Below are positions 1-11,860 of a DNA stretch of 64,000 nt, piece by piece. The notes below the pieces were generated by a model. The model ran no database searches and was not told the origin of the DNA. It saw only the letters and a program-made list of their open reading frames with translations. The position numbers and the translations under genes are program-made. This stretch comes from Alnus glutinosa (Eukaryota > Streptophyta > Magnoliopsida > Fagales > Betulaceae). The stretch covers positions 15,286,154-15,350,153 of the forward strand of contig NC_084886.1 in the NCBI RefSeq assembly GCF_958979055.1. The letters run 5' to 3'. The first letter of the stretch is position 1; every line of letters starts with the position of its first letter.

Positions 1-404
1 CAAGGGTGGTCACACCACCCTCGGAACGTCTCAGTGGTCCCTCCGAGGCATTCCAGGGGTGGTGCGACCACCCCTGACCCTCCACAATGGCTATCCAACC
101 ACCCCAATGGGTGGTTGGCCAACCACTTTGGGGTTTAGATTTACTATTCTTTTTTTTTTTCCTTTTCTTTTTATAAAAAAATATTTGAAAGAAAATAAAA
201 AATGATTTTTTTTTTTTAAAAAAATGTCGTCTTTACCCCCAAAGAATAACTATTCATCTCATTTTTTAGAGGAATATGTATTCCTCTTCGTAAGGGAATA
301 GCTATTCCATGGAATATACCTCTACTAAACTAAAGAATAGTTATTCCTATGGAATAGTCGTTCCATTCCAAATGCTTATTCCACGAACCAAACAAAGCCT
401 TATA
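1..404. repeat. Right part of a dispersed repeat with CCACCC/GGGTGG palindromes
   Basis: The first 150 bases are packed with inverted GGGTGG and CCACCC blocks, followed by an A/T-rich stretch. A section from about 230 to 404 repeats GGAATA/TATTCC motifs and ends in an ACCAAAC-type terminus, which is common at the ends of plant DNA-transposon derivatives. The element is cut by the window edge, so its left end and target duplication cannot be seen. A related CCACCC-rich block closes the window at 63885-64000. No coding potential is visible. Confidence 0.5.
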
Positions 405-1286
405 CTTCTAAACTTTAAAAAGCAACACTGATCAACCCTCCTTTGGAAAGAAAACATAAACTTAAAAGAAATTAAAAACAAAGTGCGGAATAATAAAATA
501 GAGACAAAAGATTTTACATCGTTCAATCTATGACCTACATCCATAGGATAAAGTTCAAATGGTTACTTTATACTCTTATTGCTTTTGATGAATTTACAAT
601 ATAAAATGCTCTATTTACAAATAAAAATATAATCCTAATTAAATCTCTTAATTTAGGGGGATTCAATATCATCAAATCTCTAAATTCAAGATAATATAAT
701 TTTTATCAAAGGCAATATAATTCTCATCAAATCCCTAACTTCAAAGTAATACATATATACTCTAACACCTCCAACTACCATCCCATTACAAATAACACTC
801 TAACTAGCATTTGGTGCTAAAATGAATGGGAAAATCCTATTGTGCGCCATACATGACATTGTTTGACTTTAATTCCTAGAATACCCATAAAAATTATTTA
901 AAGAAAAAATTGAAAATAAATAAATAAATAAAAATAAAATAAAAAAGGAGAGAGGGGGGAGGGATGACCTACTCGTGAGGTGGTTTGGCCGGCCAAAATA
1001 CAAAAGATTTATGTTGTGATTCAAGAATCATCAGAGTCGAAAGTGAAACTACAATGTCCTTGTTTGGTAGGACCTCATTGCATATACCTCTCTCTTTCTA
1101 CTCTCTGCAAGTGATTTCTTTGCCACTTTTATGTGATTTCGAGGCTGCCACTCGACCGAGTATTATATGTTCCAATATTTTTATTTTTATTTTTATTTTT
1201 ATTTTTATTTTTAGAGAAATGAGTCTTGTTAAATTAGCTAAGTTAGTCCATCAGTTCACAAAACATTAGTAAGAGACTTTGAAAAA
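405..1286. other. Intergenic, no gene seen
   Basis: AT-rich sequence without a supported gene. It contains a (TTTTA)n microsatellite at about 1176-1214 and short AAATAA runs near 915-945. Open frames here are short and low-complexity. Confidence 0.6.
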
Positions 1287-1538
1287 GGTATGTTTGGCAA
1301 GTTATTGCCAATTATCCATAACTGTCCTTTTATCCATCAAATCAAAAATATTTTAATTTTTTTACACTTTTTATATCACATCAATCACTTTTTATTATTA
1401 TTCAAATTAAAAAACCAACTACAAAACAAAAATTTTTTACTTTTCTATAAAACATTCTCAAATTTTATATCACATCAATCACTTTTTACTACTATTCAAA
1501 TAAATATCTCACAATACAACTACTTACCAAACACATCC
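1287..1538. mobile_element. MITE, about 252 bp, GTTTGG-type terminal inverted repeats
   Basis: The left end starts GGTATGTTTGGCAAGTTATTG. The right end, read on the minus strand, starts GGATGTGTTTGGTAAGTAGTTG, so the ends form an imperfect inverted repeat of about 20 bp. Inside are two direct copies of a unit beginning ATCACATCAATCACTTTTTA (near 1374 and 1467). It has no coding capacity, as expected for a non-autonomous DNA element. No convincing target-site duplication was found. Confidence 0.6.
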
Positions 1539-1589
1539 AAATTTGATTGGTACGTGGTTGTTGTGCGTAGTTCTTTGTTTTCTACTATC

Positions 1590-1915
1590 TCAACGTCCCT
1601 TACTAGGGATGTACAAGCTGTCTAGTAATCGCTAATCGTTAATAACCTTTAACTACATTACCATTTTTGTAGGCAGTTGAAAAATCGCTAACCGCCTAAA
1701 TATAGGTGGTTAGCGGTTTTATATATATAATAAGAATAGTAATAATTTACTATCTTTATATATATAATAAGAATATTAATAATTTACAAAATGACAGTCA
1801 TTTTGGTGCGTTTGATGTATAATTTTCATTTTGAGTTTAATGAAATTGATCCTTATTTATCAAAATAATAATAATAATATTCTTGAGCTTTGTTACATTT
1901 TGAATCCTTCAAATT

Positions 1916-1950
<35 letters not shown>

Positions 1951-1960
1951 CTGCTTAAAA
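1590..1960. repeat. Fragment of a GCTAATCGTTAATAAC-type repeat plus poly-A tract
   Basis: A short element-like segment begins near TAGGGATGTACAAG and carries inverted GCTAACCGCC and GGTGGTTAGCGG blocks around 1685-1720. It is followed by TA-rich sequence and an A-tract at about 1923-1950. The motif style resembles hAT-derived MITEs, but only one end is recognisable. Confidence 0.35.
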
Positions 1961-2029
1961 CCATCTAAAATAGGCCATCAAAAGAGGCTCAAAGAAGGTC
2001 AAAAACACCAAAATAGGCCCAAAAGGCCT

Positions 2030-2850
2030 ATTCCTTGTTGATCCAATTTCTACCCTCAAGGAACTCATTCCCGAGAAGTACATGGAAGGAAAAGCTGGTA
2101 GATCTCTAAGGTTTTGGCCAAAAAAAATGAGCAACAATTTCGTTAAGGTATGTACCTTGATACAATCTTTTATTATTATATTCTTACCTTATATTGCAGG
2201 TCATGCTGAATGCCATGACTCATTACTTGGATTATGGAAAGTTGCAGATGGAAGATATACTGGAACTAGAAACCACAAAACAAACCTCTAAAAATTTGGA
2301 TATCGATTGAGCTTCTGGCTGAGCGCATCAAGTTATTTTGTGTTAGAATCCAGGCTGAAGTCCGCCAAGGCCACAAAAGAGAAGGATTGACTTGGTTTTA
2401 GGCATTAAGTAATCAACCATATACCAACGATAAACTACCTTATATTGCTGGCATTTCATGATGTTATCTATGTTATTTATTTTTGGTTATTCATGAAGTT
2501 GTTGGCCCATTGATTTTATGTGTAATGTAGAGCTTTATATACTGCTGAATATGGATTGTTGGCTTACTATTTGGTGATCTTCAGTTAGACTCGGTGCTGC
2601 TGCAACGACTTTTATTCACAAACTACAAAAGGGTGTACCTCCTTGGGACGTTCCTCTCAAGGGACATGAGAAGAAAAGATATGGTATATCTCATTTTCTT
2701 GTCTCTTTTACATCCAACTGGTGTAAGATTAATAGTGTATCAATCCTCAGAGGAAGCAACTTCTGGAGTTCAGTCCTCTAGAAAAGGATTTTATTATCTT
2801 CTGTTAAAGGAAAGAGAGGCAGGTTGGAGATATAGGGGTTAATGCTTTCT
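2030..2850 (+). pseudogene. Fragment of an unrecognised intron-containing gene
   Basis: Coding-like sequence runs through DPISTLKELIPEKY and RFWPKKMSNNFVK to a clean GTATGT donor near 2148. It resumes after a TTGCAG acceptor near 2199 with MLNAMTHYLDYGKLQMEDI. A stop then interrupts near 2308, and the reading resumes in another frame (AERIKLFCVRIQAEVRQGH). A further piece near 2590-2690 reads LGAAATTFIHKLQKG and VPPWDVPLKGHEKKRYG. The kept splice sites point to a duplicated or captured genomic piece rather than a retrocopy. The parent family is not recognised, and the frame breaks mark it as non-functional. Confidence 0.5.
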
Positions 2851-3022
2851 TATTTAAGGATTGATGCAAGTCACAATTAGCCAATTATTGGAGGAAAATT
2901 TGTAAAGAGAATTGGAAATATGTTGTTTGATGATAAGGATGACTTTAATTGCGGAGGATCAGTGTTCGATCTGTTAATTCCTCTTTGAAATAGTATTGCA
3001 TGTCAAAAGCTGGTCATCAAAA

Positions 3023-3025
<3 letters not shown>

Positions 3026-3065
<40 letters not shown>
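3026..3065. repeat. (TA)n microsatellite, left flank of a MITE
   Basis: About 20 uninterrupted TA dinucleotides directly abut the left end of the MITE at 3066. A second TA run (3436-3457) abuts its right end. Confidence 0.85.
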
Positions 3066-3067
<2 letters not shown>

Positions 3068-3435
3068 GTTAAATATATTTTAGCTTCCCAAACTACCACT
3101 CTTTCTCCGGATGACCTCTCAAACTACCAATGCTTAGATTCTGGCCTCCCAAACTATCACATTCTGATTTTTTTTAGCCACATCCGTTTATTTATGCAGT
3201 CAATTTTAACAGAAATTTATCAAAAACCCAAAAATACCCCTCCCTTAACCGTGGGAATTTCAAAGTGTAAGAGGGGTATTTTTGAATTTCTATTTAGAAT
3301 TGACGGCATAAATGGACGAATGAGGCCAAAAAATCAGAAAGTGGTGGTTTGGAGGGCCAGAATCTAAGCATTGGTAGTTTGGGGGGCCATCCGGAGAAAG
3401 AGTGATAGTTTGGGGAGGTCAAATATATTTATCCC
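3066..3435. mobile_element. MITE of about 370 bp with very long TIRs, inserted in a TA repeat
   Basis: The two ends are inverted copies over well over 100 bp. Both arms carry the same blocks: AAATATATTT, then CCAAACTA[C/T]CACTCTTTCTCC, then CCAAACTACCAATGCTTAGA. The element is nearly a perfect foldback with a short centre. Both flanks are TA repeats, which fits a TA target preference as in Tc1/Mariner-type elements. A 123-codon frame across the left arm is an accident of the repeat. Confidence 0.8.
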
Positions 3436-3828
3436 TATATATATATATATATATATGAGTAATGTTACACACTCCCACTTCTCCACACTCATTTCTTCAC
3501 ACCCTTAGATGGCTTTTAAAACTATCATTAGATTAAAATCCAATAAAGATTCATATCAAAGCCAATGGTGGTAAGAAAAGAAAAGTGAAAATGATTTGAA
3601 CTGAACAATTTCAAGACAGCTGCATCAGATTAATACAAGGTGAAATTCAGGTTAAATTACACTGCGAATGCAGAACTATATGACGCCAGGGCTCTGTAAG
3701 GGCTATTTAGATGTGTCGGTCAATTGTGCAATAAGATCTCACGGCCCCAAGCAAGTATCACAGGCCAACCACAACGGGGGATGTAAACCACAGGCAAATC
3801 ACAATGGGGCTTAACATTGTCATGATAC
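3436..3828. other. TA repeat and probable 3' UTR of the CWF19-like gene
   Basis: The (TA)n run ends near 3457. The rest, read on the minus strand, lies directly downstream of the CWF19-like stop codon and probably holds its 3' untranslated region. No other gene is seen. Confidence 0.5.
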
Positions 3829-6800
3829 CTAGTGAAGCTGTTTTGTCCAATCAAAAGGTCCCCAGTCTTGGACAAAGCTTTTAACTGCTTCCCTTTGAAC
3901 CTCAACGGAATCATACCCCCTTCGGCGACGGTGCATGTCTTCCTCTGGCAATTTTAGCATGCCTCTTATCACATTAAGGCCGAAGCTGCTTTTAAACAGT
4001 TTCTCATCATCAATTACATGGACGAATCCCTTATCTAGACCAAATTCAACATGGAAATACGGGAAGTTTTTCGGAATTGAACCACGCAATCCCTTTTCAC
4101 TTGTATCAATAAGCGTCTTTGCATTATGTTGGCTCCACCAACTCGTAGCTTCATTAATTTCCTGAAACAAACTTCTTTTAGAAATTTTTAACATGCATAA
4201 TAAATTCAAAATCAGACTCATGGGCAAAGAGATACATACGTCACACATAGCATGCATTCAAACAAACACAGTTCATCAATACAATAAACGTCAATTGTTA
4301 GTCTCTTGCGAAGAATTATGTTTCTCTTTTTCTTTTCTTTTCTTAAGCTAAATTGGGGTAAATCAAGCCACTTGGATTGATAGCAACAGGTATAATAATG
4401 TAATTACCAAAATGTTAATATTAATGCGACAAATAATGAAGATAAATAAAGTAAAGAAGTGCCAAGGAGTTACTTAAAATACAAAATAATAAAACTTTTC
4501 AAAAAGATGTAAAAGTAATTTTATTTTTTATTTTCAAAAAAAAAAAACACCTACAACAAGTTGAGTTCATCAAGTTCTTTATGTTTTATGTTGACTCTAG
4601 TTTCAGTATGAATTCTCAAAAAGTAAATGATTTCGACAAATGTGCAAAATTAGACGAAGTTACTCTAATAATTTTCTGAAGTAACAGCATTGCTTCAATA
4701 CACTCTTTCCTCCAGCTTTACTGCCCTGCTAAAAGGTAGCCGATATTTTTCCTAAGCTATTTTTAAATATCTCTTCATCTTTCAAAGCATAAAAATCATC
4801 CAAGTATTGCGCATCTTTGGGGGTGGAGAGGGAGGGAGGGAGAGAGAACAGCACATCTCTTGAATTCATTTTTTTTTTTTTATGAATACACATCTCTTGA
4901 ATTCATGCAAACAACTCCAAAGGCGATGCTCAAGAAATGACAAGCAAGCAAATTTTCAATGCTGCATTCATAAGAAAATTAGAATAAAGACAATACCTGT
5001 TTAAAGTATAAAGGAGCCTCTTCGGCGATTTCTCGGGGCAAAGGAATACACTCGATCAAACAATGGCAGCGATGTTGTGCCAACCCCATCACTGTTTCAA
5101 GAAACACTACATCCTTCTCTTGCTTATCAAACATCACAATAAGGCATTTCTTGAAGTTGCGAATTTCTTCCCACACGTTGTCCTCAACAGTTCTCGTGGC
5201 CGATTCATGCTGCATGCAAATAGCCATGCTTTAGGGGAATATTTAAATGGAGGAAATAGATTAAATTAACAAGAAAAGAATAGGTGTATCCATCTCCCCA
5301 AGAAACTAAATCATTGTATCATGTTTCATATCACTTCAACAGAGATTCACCTCACTTTCAAGCAGCTAGAACAGTCTATTGCACCTCATAATAGAAGCAT
5401 CCTTAGGTTCTCAAATTAGAAAAACTGACATCACTAGCATTATTCATTATTATTTTCGTAATAGATCCAATAATCTGCAATTTCCCCACTATTTTCTAGT
5501 ATTAGCTCAATCTTAAAGGATGACCTTGCACCTTCAGATACAAATCTCAAGACCGCACTATCATTGTCAACCATGAATAAAATCCAATTCAGAAGTTGAG
5601 AGTAAACCTAGATTAGTTCACTTTATAACTTCATTACTCATAACTAAAAAGATATGAAACATTTAGGACAAGGAACCAAGTTAAGCTCACCTGCAGCGGT
5701 ACAATGCAGCAATGACCAGGCACCACAGGCTGCCTATGTGGCAACGTCAGGTATGTGAAATTCGCTATCGACACAACAAGATGTTTTGGCCTATTTGGAT
5801 TCTCAAAGCAAAAAACACAGCGCTCTTGTTGAGTTAACAGACGGGACATATTCTGCTTAACCTTCTGCTCATTACCTCCACCCTTTTGCTGAGCTTTCCT
5901 GCTAGGCCCATCTTCAAAGTCATACTCATAATCTGCTTGACCATGCGTGGTATATTGTTTGTTCTGCATTATCTTTCGAGCTAGATGAATATCAGCATCA
6001 TCCTCATCCTTCTTTTGTCGAACAGATCTGTCCTTCATAATATATCTAGGTGAAAAAAGGAATGGTATATCAATAGAATGTTAACACCACCAAACATACT
6101 ACGGGAATAAGAAAGATATTAAAATGGCAAACTACAGGAGATAAACAACACAATAAAATAATAATAATAATAAATAAATAAAAACCCTTTCAAAGACTCC
6201 ATTAGAAAAGGAAAAGAATCCATCCACCAACCCGTTCCAAATATAAAATACTAGTTTTCTTATAGTTAATGAACTTTGAGGATTCAAAAATAAAAGGAGC
6301 TCCCACCCCCAAAATAATATTTTAAAAAAAAATCACAAGATGCATAATTACCTGCTTGAGCTTCCCTTATTCTGTTGTCTAATTGAATTATCACCAGCCC
6401 CTTGTTTTGCCCTAATCTTCTCTGCTTCTTGCTAATAAACAATAAGAAAAACAGGATAACTACAATTAATCACAGAAGCAAAAAATCACACTCTTAATAA
6501 CTAATTAATAAAGCATAATGAGTTATCAAAAATTAATGAAGTATATTGACTCTAATTAAGATATGAATTCTTTTTCATGCATACTGCACAGGAGCCCTTT
6601 TTTACTTTGGTCAGTATGGTAGATCTCTTAACAGATTAAGGTCACATTCATATAACACTCCAAAGTAAGGTAGAATGAAAAGAAAAAGAAAAAAAAAAAT
6701 CCATTCATGACTTTGAATATTTACAGATTCAGTTCAATTTAGGTTAGGAGAGAAAGATAAATATCGAACTTGTGAGATGACCAATATTAGCTAAATGTCA

Positions 6801-9800
6801 ACACCTCTGTCTACTTCCTAAATAGACGTAAAATACCTAGGAGGGAGCGGAAATTTCTTTCTAGCTTGCAATTAATCTCAATTGCTAATGCCCTTGGGTG
6901 TTTATACAGCTTTTCCCTCCAAATTAACATTGTTGTCAATGACAGTTTCTTAAATTTAATATGCTTGCATTTAGTTTCTCTCACAAATCTGTGTATGCCA
7001 CTGAACATATGTTCTCCACAAAATCATTGGAGAGAGAGAGAGAGAGAGAGAGAGACTTGATTTGTTCATATGAAATCTTCATTAGAGAGAAGAGAGTAGA
7101 AAAGTTGTATAATGCGGAATGCTATCTTACTAGAAGTTTATTAGCTTCTTCATGCTTTCCTTTCATACGAAGCTGAAGAGCTTTAGCTGCCAACTGGTTT
7201 GCACTTAATCCATCATTATCCGGCACACTACCTTCACTAGATTGGCTCATTCGTGATGAAACAGATTCTGACTCAACAAAACCACCAGGATCATTATTCT
7301 GCTGCTGAAATACTTCATGCATAAAGTTTCCATCATTCGAAAACTTATTTATACTAGATACTGCAGCTGAGATAAGCCCAGCATCCTTAGAAGACAGATT
7401 TTGACTTTTCCGTTTTCCCCAGGATAAAGAATCTTGAACTTTTGGCTCCCTCATTTTATGATGCCGAAAAGATACATCCTTCAAGTAGTGCACATCATTA
7501 TTCTGAGAAACATAAATATGTAACATGTAAGCAAATGGAAGTGACACGCATAAATATTAATAATAATAATAATAATAATAATAAAAATAAAAAATAAAAA
7601 AATAAAAAGAAGGTAATGCACAAGAGAATGGCAAGGTTCCTTTTTGACATCCATCTGACTTTCTTTGCCTGAACCTGTTGACCGTTCCTCAGTTAGCCCT
7701 CTCTTTCTATCTTTTATTGCATGTAGATGAGCATGAGAAGGAGCAGCTCTACGAGATGCTACAGAAACAGTCAGTTGACCAAGAGAACCCCACCGTTCTT
7801 CAACAACCTGCCCAATTTCATTGTTTAAGAAACAACAGCCAAAAGAAAAGAGAGGTAGATAGATAGAGAGAGAGATTGCACAAATGCTTGCTAATATCTT
7901 AAAGTTAAGGCAGCATACCTCGTCAAGCCTTCGCCCTTCTCGAGCTGCTTGTTCTCGTGCACGCTTCAACGCTTTGAGTCTCCAGCTGGCACCTCCATCT
8001 CCAACAACTGAAGAAGACAAAAGTTGGGCCCCACTGGATTTGCTCCCATCAGTCTCTTCTGGATAACCACTACCGTCATCCTTGAAATATGGATTCAATT
8101 CCCTGGGATTTGCCTTCCTCATCTGTTTTTTTTTTTTCAAAAAAAAAAAAGCAATAATGTTTAGTCGACATGTAGCCATAACAAACAAGATAGACAATCA
8201 GCAAAGGAGGCACATGTTTCAGGCAAACAGAATACGCATGTACATGCCACCATTTGGAACAGAAGCACCAGAACTGTGACATATTGTACCCCTATATGAC
8301 TAAATTCCATACACGAATTCATTGAAAAATAAATACAAGTAAAGCTATTTTCATGCACTAAGAATGTCAAAAGAAGTTATACACAAATGGTCAGGGCATC
8401 ACAACCAAAATAAAAGAACTAACAGTACGTTTGGGAGTTTAAAGGAAGAGGAGAGGAAAGGATAAGAGACGAGAGAGACTAGGTATCCATTCTTTTGTCT
8501 GGATTTTTTCAATTAAAAGGAGAGGAGAAAATGGTAAGGTATCATGTAAAATGTCAATAAGGATAGCTAAGTGATAAAATAACACAGTATGTTTAGGTTT
8601 CTATAATTATTGTTGCAATTTATATAAAATTAGATAGGGAAGTCTACAAAACTTCATTTAAAAAATTGAAATCCCATCCTTTCAAATTCACCCAATTTGA
8701 GGGAATTGAAAAAAGAGCAGTGCGGATGTATCCCCTCCCCCCCCCCCCAAAAAAAAAAAAAAAAAAAAAACTTCGAAACGGGGGGAGTGCAAGCCCCTAC
8801 CCTTCCCCTCCTCTTTCCTCTCCTCTCCGTCCATCCAAATATACCATAATCAATCACAATTTCCTTTCTTGGTTTCTTCCTTAAGCACAATAAATGGTTG
8901 TCAAAACAGAGATGCCATTTTTCACTTCTGGAAACAAACACATTATATATTAACTTGTATGGAAAGTCAAATTAGAACAACTGAAGTTTCATGCTAGCTT
9001 TGAAACTAAAGAGAAGTATACCTCCTCAGTGGGAGCTTCCTCTGATTGGTTGTCAACAGTCATTACAGGCCCTTCGTCCCTCTTCTCCGCAGGCCTAAGC
9101 ATCCATTCCAATCCCATTTCTTTTCGCACAATTTCCATCTCTTCTTTCAAGGAATTAGTAGTTTCTCTCCCACCATCTACAATTTCAAAGCAACTAAATC
9201 ATATTTAACCACCCTCATAAAATTGCCAAACATTCTAACAGCGAAACAGCAGAGAATACATACCAGACAAGCCCTCTCCAGCAGCATCCTCTCGACCCCC
9301 TCTTTCCTTGCTCTTTCTCCTCCCATCTTCCTTACGTCTCGACCTCTTCTCAGTCTTATCACTATCCTCATCCCCCAAAGCATCATCATTGCTTCTCTTA
9401 TGCTTCCTCCTACCCTTTCTCTTATCCCGATCCCTCATTTCTTCTTCATCCGAACTCCCTTCACTTTCACTCGAAGAATACTCATCCGATGAGTACCATT
9501 TCTTCTTCTTCTTACTAGACCGTTTACTAATTCTCTCAACATCTTCATCATCCGAACTACTACTGTACCTAGAACTCTTTCCTTTCACCCTATGTTTTTC
9601 CTTTCTACTACCTGATTTTTTCCTCTCCTTTATAGAATCATTCGGATCATCATCTTGTGCCTAATACCCACAAACCAATTCAAAGGCACATAAGCTAAAA
9701 GTAAATAATTAAGTGGAAAAACACAACATAATAGTAAAATACCCAAAAGAAAAAGAAAGGTAATGGATTTACTTTCTCAATCTTATCACGGGGAATGAAC

Positions 9801-9817
9801 TTGAGTCCAGTAAGCAT
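3829..9817 (-). CDS. CWF19-like protein 2 homologue (CwfJ family), 10 exons, 779 aa
   Basis: Nuclear protein of the Cwf19/CwfJ family, associated with late spliceosomes and intron-lariat handling. Exons on the minus strand: 9817-9773, 9660-9264, 9176-9022, 8122-7919, 7807-7622, 7502-7131, 6431-6352, 6045-5691, 5209-4997, 4161-3829. All junctions are GT-AG and all phases agree. The start MLTGLKFIPRDKIEK lies in a 15-codon first exon. The N-terminal third is Ser/Asp/Lys-rich, as in splicing factors. GLEWMLRP (about 169-176) is a conserved family block. The CwfJ C-terminal 1 domain begins near C556xxC559 and includes the HIT-like GHCCIVP (about 590) and H644xxH647. The CwfJ C-terminal 2 domain fills about 670-779 and ends PFDWTKQLH. 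The exon 5 donor (GTGCAT) is the weakest junction. Intron 3 contains a probable MITE. Confidence 0.93.
7027..7054. repeat. (GA)n microsatellite in a CWF19-like intron
   Basis: About 14 GA units lie within the intron between exons 6 and 7 of the CWF19-like gene. An (AAT)n tract lies at about 7556-7582 in the preceding intron. Confidence 0.8.
8425..8842. mobile_element. Probable MITE in CWF19-like intron 3
   Basis: The left side reads GTTTGGGAGTTTAAAGGAAG followed by an AGGAGAGGAAAGG block. The right side, on the minus strand, reads ATTTGGATGGACGGAGAGG followed by the same AGGAGAGGAAAG block. This gives imperfect terminal inverted repeats of about 35 bp. The interior has a C-run next to an A-run (8739-8770). 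It lies wholly inside the intron and leaves the splice sites untouched. The purine-rich ends make the call tentative. Confidence 0.45.
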
Positions 9818-9990
9818 TGTTCGTAGCAGTAATACAAACAAAAATCAACGAGGTTGCAATTAAATAGTCCTGCGGTGACAAAAAAAACCCAAGAATGAAA
9901 TTAAGACTTGTGCATAATAAATAGGTAATGCAACTTAGAAATTGCAATTCAATTGTATATAAATGATAGGATCCCAAACATTCTGCAGAT
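9818..9990 (-). promoter_or_regulatory. Presumed 5' UTR and proximal promoter of the CWF19-like gene
   Basis: Sequence directly upstream of the CWF19-like start codon. No clear TATA box is seen. LTR-type sequence begins shortly beyond it, so the native promoter must be short or include retroelement sequence. Confidence 0.3.
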
Positions 9991-10565
9991 TTCTATAATT
10001 TCCATAATATTTTGGAATAACGCCCTTCCTAAAATACCGGTGCCGTGGCCTGTGTGTGCGGTGTAATTGGTGAGTAGGAATTAAGGGCGTTGAAGTGGTG
10101 TAGTGCGGGTTGAGCCGCTGGTCGATAAGAACTACGGTTCTTACCATCTGGTATCAGAGCAGTTCTTTTTTGGGTGTGCGAGTGGGTTACCTGTGCTAAG
10201 TGGTGATCGACGACGAGGTGGACGCTCGTGGTAACGCTGTGCGGGGGTGCTGCGCTATCCTCCGTGGGTTGGCGCGGTGGCTGAAGGTAGCAGGCGGTGG
10301 ACCCGAGCTGTTTTGAGTGCTGAGCGGTGGGTTGCGAGGTGCTGCAACGTCGGAGCAGTGTCGCTGGGATGAGTGCGGGAAAGGCAGTAGGTGGCTGACG
10401 GCGCACTGTACGGGTGTGTCAAGACTGGAAGCGGCGGTGTGCAGCTGTGGGAAGCCGCTGTTGGCGCTGCAATTCTGTTTTGCGATTTGTGAATTGTTTG
10501 TCGGGTTCTTTGGTGGAAGAACACGGCTGTTTGGTTGCAGCGTTTGGTGGGAGTTCTTTTATCAG
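9990..10565 (+). mobile_element. Copia-type LTR and leader remnant
   Basis: A perfect TGGTATCAGAGC (10149-10160), the usual primer-binding site complementary to the 3' end of initiator tRNA-Met, follows a segment ending in CA at 10146. The 3' end of an LTR is therefore inferred just upstream. The G/C-rich stretch after it (10180-10480) fits an untranslated leader. No gag or pol frame remains; the element is cut off near the long-TIR element that follows. Confidence 0.65.
10149..10160 (+). other. Retroelement primer-binding site (tRNA-Met type)
   Basis: Exact TGGTATCAGAGC, the standard plant LTR-retrotransposon primer-binding sequence, 2 bases after a CA terminus. Confidence 0.85.
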
Positions 10566-10584
10566 GATTATGACTACTAATTCG

Positions 10585-11480
10585 TATTCCTACTTCAAAT
10601 AGAGTATAACTTTAATCAGGTCATGGCATAAAACAAGATTTTTCTGCCCACCAATAAAAAATTGACACGTCATCTCATAACAAAAAACTTAAATGTTGCT
10701 GAAACACCGGATCAAAGCAAATGACCCACCCATCTTTCGTGAAAACCTTGTTTTATCCCATTTCCCTCTCAAGCACATTAAGAGAAAATTGACTACCACC
10801 CTGGCCCAAATTCGCACCACCAAAGCTTAGAATTTGAATGCAAAATACTATCCGATGATTTCTGTTTGGAGAGCGACGAAGTGAGGGAAAGTGGAGGAAA
10901 ATTAGAGAAAATTGGCAAACTAATCAGTAGTCAGAGGAGCAGCATTCAGTGGCGTTGGGGTTGGCCCGGCTCTGCTGACCCGACCCAGCCTTGGGTGTCC
11001 CTACAGAGGGGCTTCTCACATGATCCCAAAACCCTTTCTCCAACTCCTTCTGGCAGCTTTCATAGTCTCAGAGCTTCAAAACTCCAAACACAAACGAAAA
11101 ATCATTGTGCGTTTGGAAGACCCAGACCTCATTGAAAGGTCAAAATCAGGAAGACCCATAAAGCTAAAATGGGAATGGGAGTTAGGAAGAAGACGAAAAG
11201 CAGAGGGGGTAAAGCCGTAAAGGTAAGAGAGAGCATGCAGAGGTGCCAGGAATTATGGCGGTGGCCAGTGCGTCCGGTCTCTTTTTTCTCAACTTGTTTA
11301 AGAGGGAAAAGAGGGCAAAATGATTCGATGTTTCAGCAACACTTGAGTTTTTTTGTTTTAAGTTGAATTTTTTGTTTTAAGATGACGTGTCAATTTGTTA
11401 TTGGTGGGCAGAAAAGCCTTGTTTTATGCTATGACCTGACAGAAGTTGCTCTCCTTGAAATAGGGTTATTTTATATTCTA
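10585..11480. mobile_element. Long-TIR DNA element, about 0.9 kb (MULE-like)
   Basis: The arms are inverted copies over about 150-200 bp. The left arm holds ATCAGGTCATGGCATAAAAC, TTTCTGCCCACCAATAA, ATTGACACGTCATCT and GTTGCTGAAACA. The right arm (about 11275-11480) holds the same blocks in reverse complement, with small gaps and one insertion of about 40 bp in the left arm. Long TIRs of this kind fit Mutator-like elements. The roughly 480-bp centre has an open plus-strand frame from 11020 (66 codons, starting MIPKPFLQLLLAAF) that is not recognised. Exact ends and target duplication could not be fixed. Confidence 0.65.
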
Positions 11481-11489
11481 TTAAAGCAA

Positions 11490-11860
11490 TGTAAGTGGGC
11501 TGATTATCCAATAAAAATTCCAGTTCACGAATAGCCCTATCCCAGCACAGGTACTCTCTTATTCCGATTTGTTGTTAAAATCTACAATATTTGATGACAA
11601 GGTTACTGCCACCCTTATTCTTGTTTCACTGTAGCCTGGTGTAGCTTAATCTGAGTAAGGACAACAAATTTTTAAAAAAAAAAAAAAAATTATTAGTTTA
11701 TGCCCTTCACTCCTAGTCAAATGAGATTGTTTGGTATTACCGACTTAAGTCAATATGCTATGGCTTTTAGTAGCAACGTTTCACTAAACGAGGCGTCATT
11801 GGAATCAATAATGGATTCAAAATTTGTTGAACAATTAAGGGAATTAATAGAAGATTCTAT
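11490..11860. other. Intergenic, no gene seen
   Basis: AT-rich sequence between the long-TIR element and the Gypsy gag fossil. It contains an A-tract at about 11673-11688 and no supported gene. Confidence 0.5.

Noticed and set aside
1290..1625. 111-codon plus-strand open frame
   Set aside because: Lies over a MITE and has no domain or conserved features.
2996..3367. 123-codon plus-strand open frame
   Set aside because: It runs through a TA repeat and one arm of a MITE; composition is repeat-driven.
9046..9664. Long plus-strand frames of 118-148 codons
   Set aside because: They are antisense shadows of Ser/Asp-rich CWF19-like exons 2 and 3.
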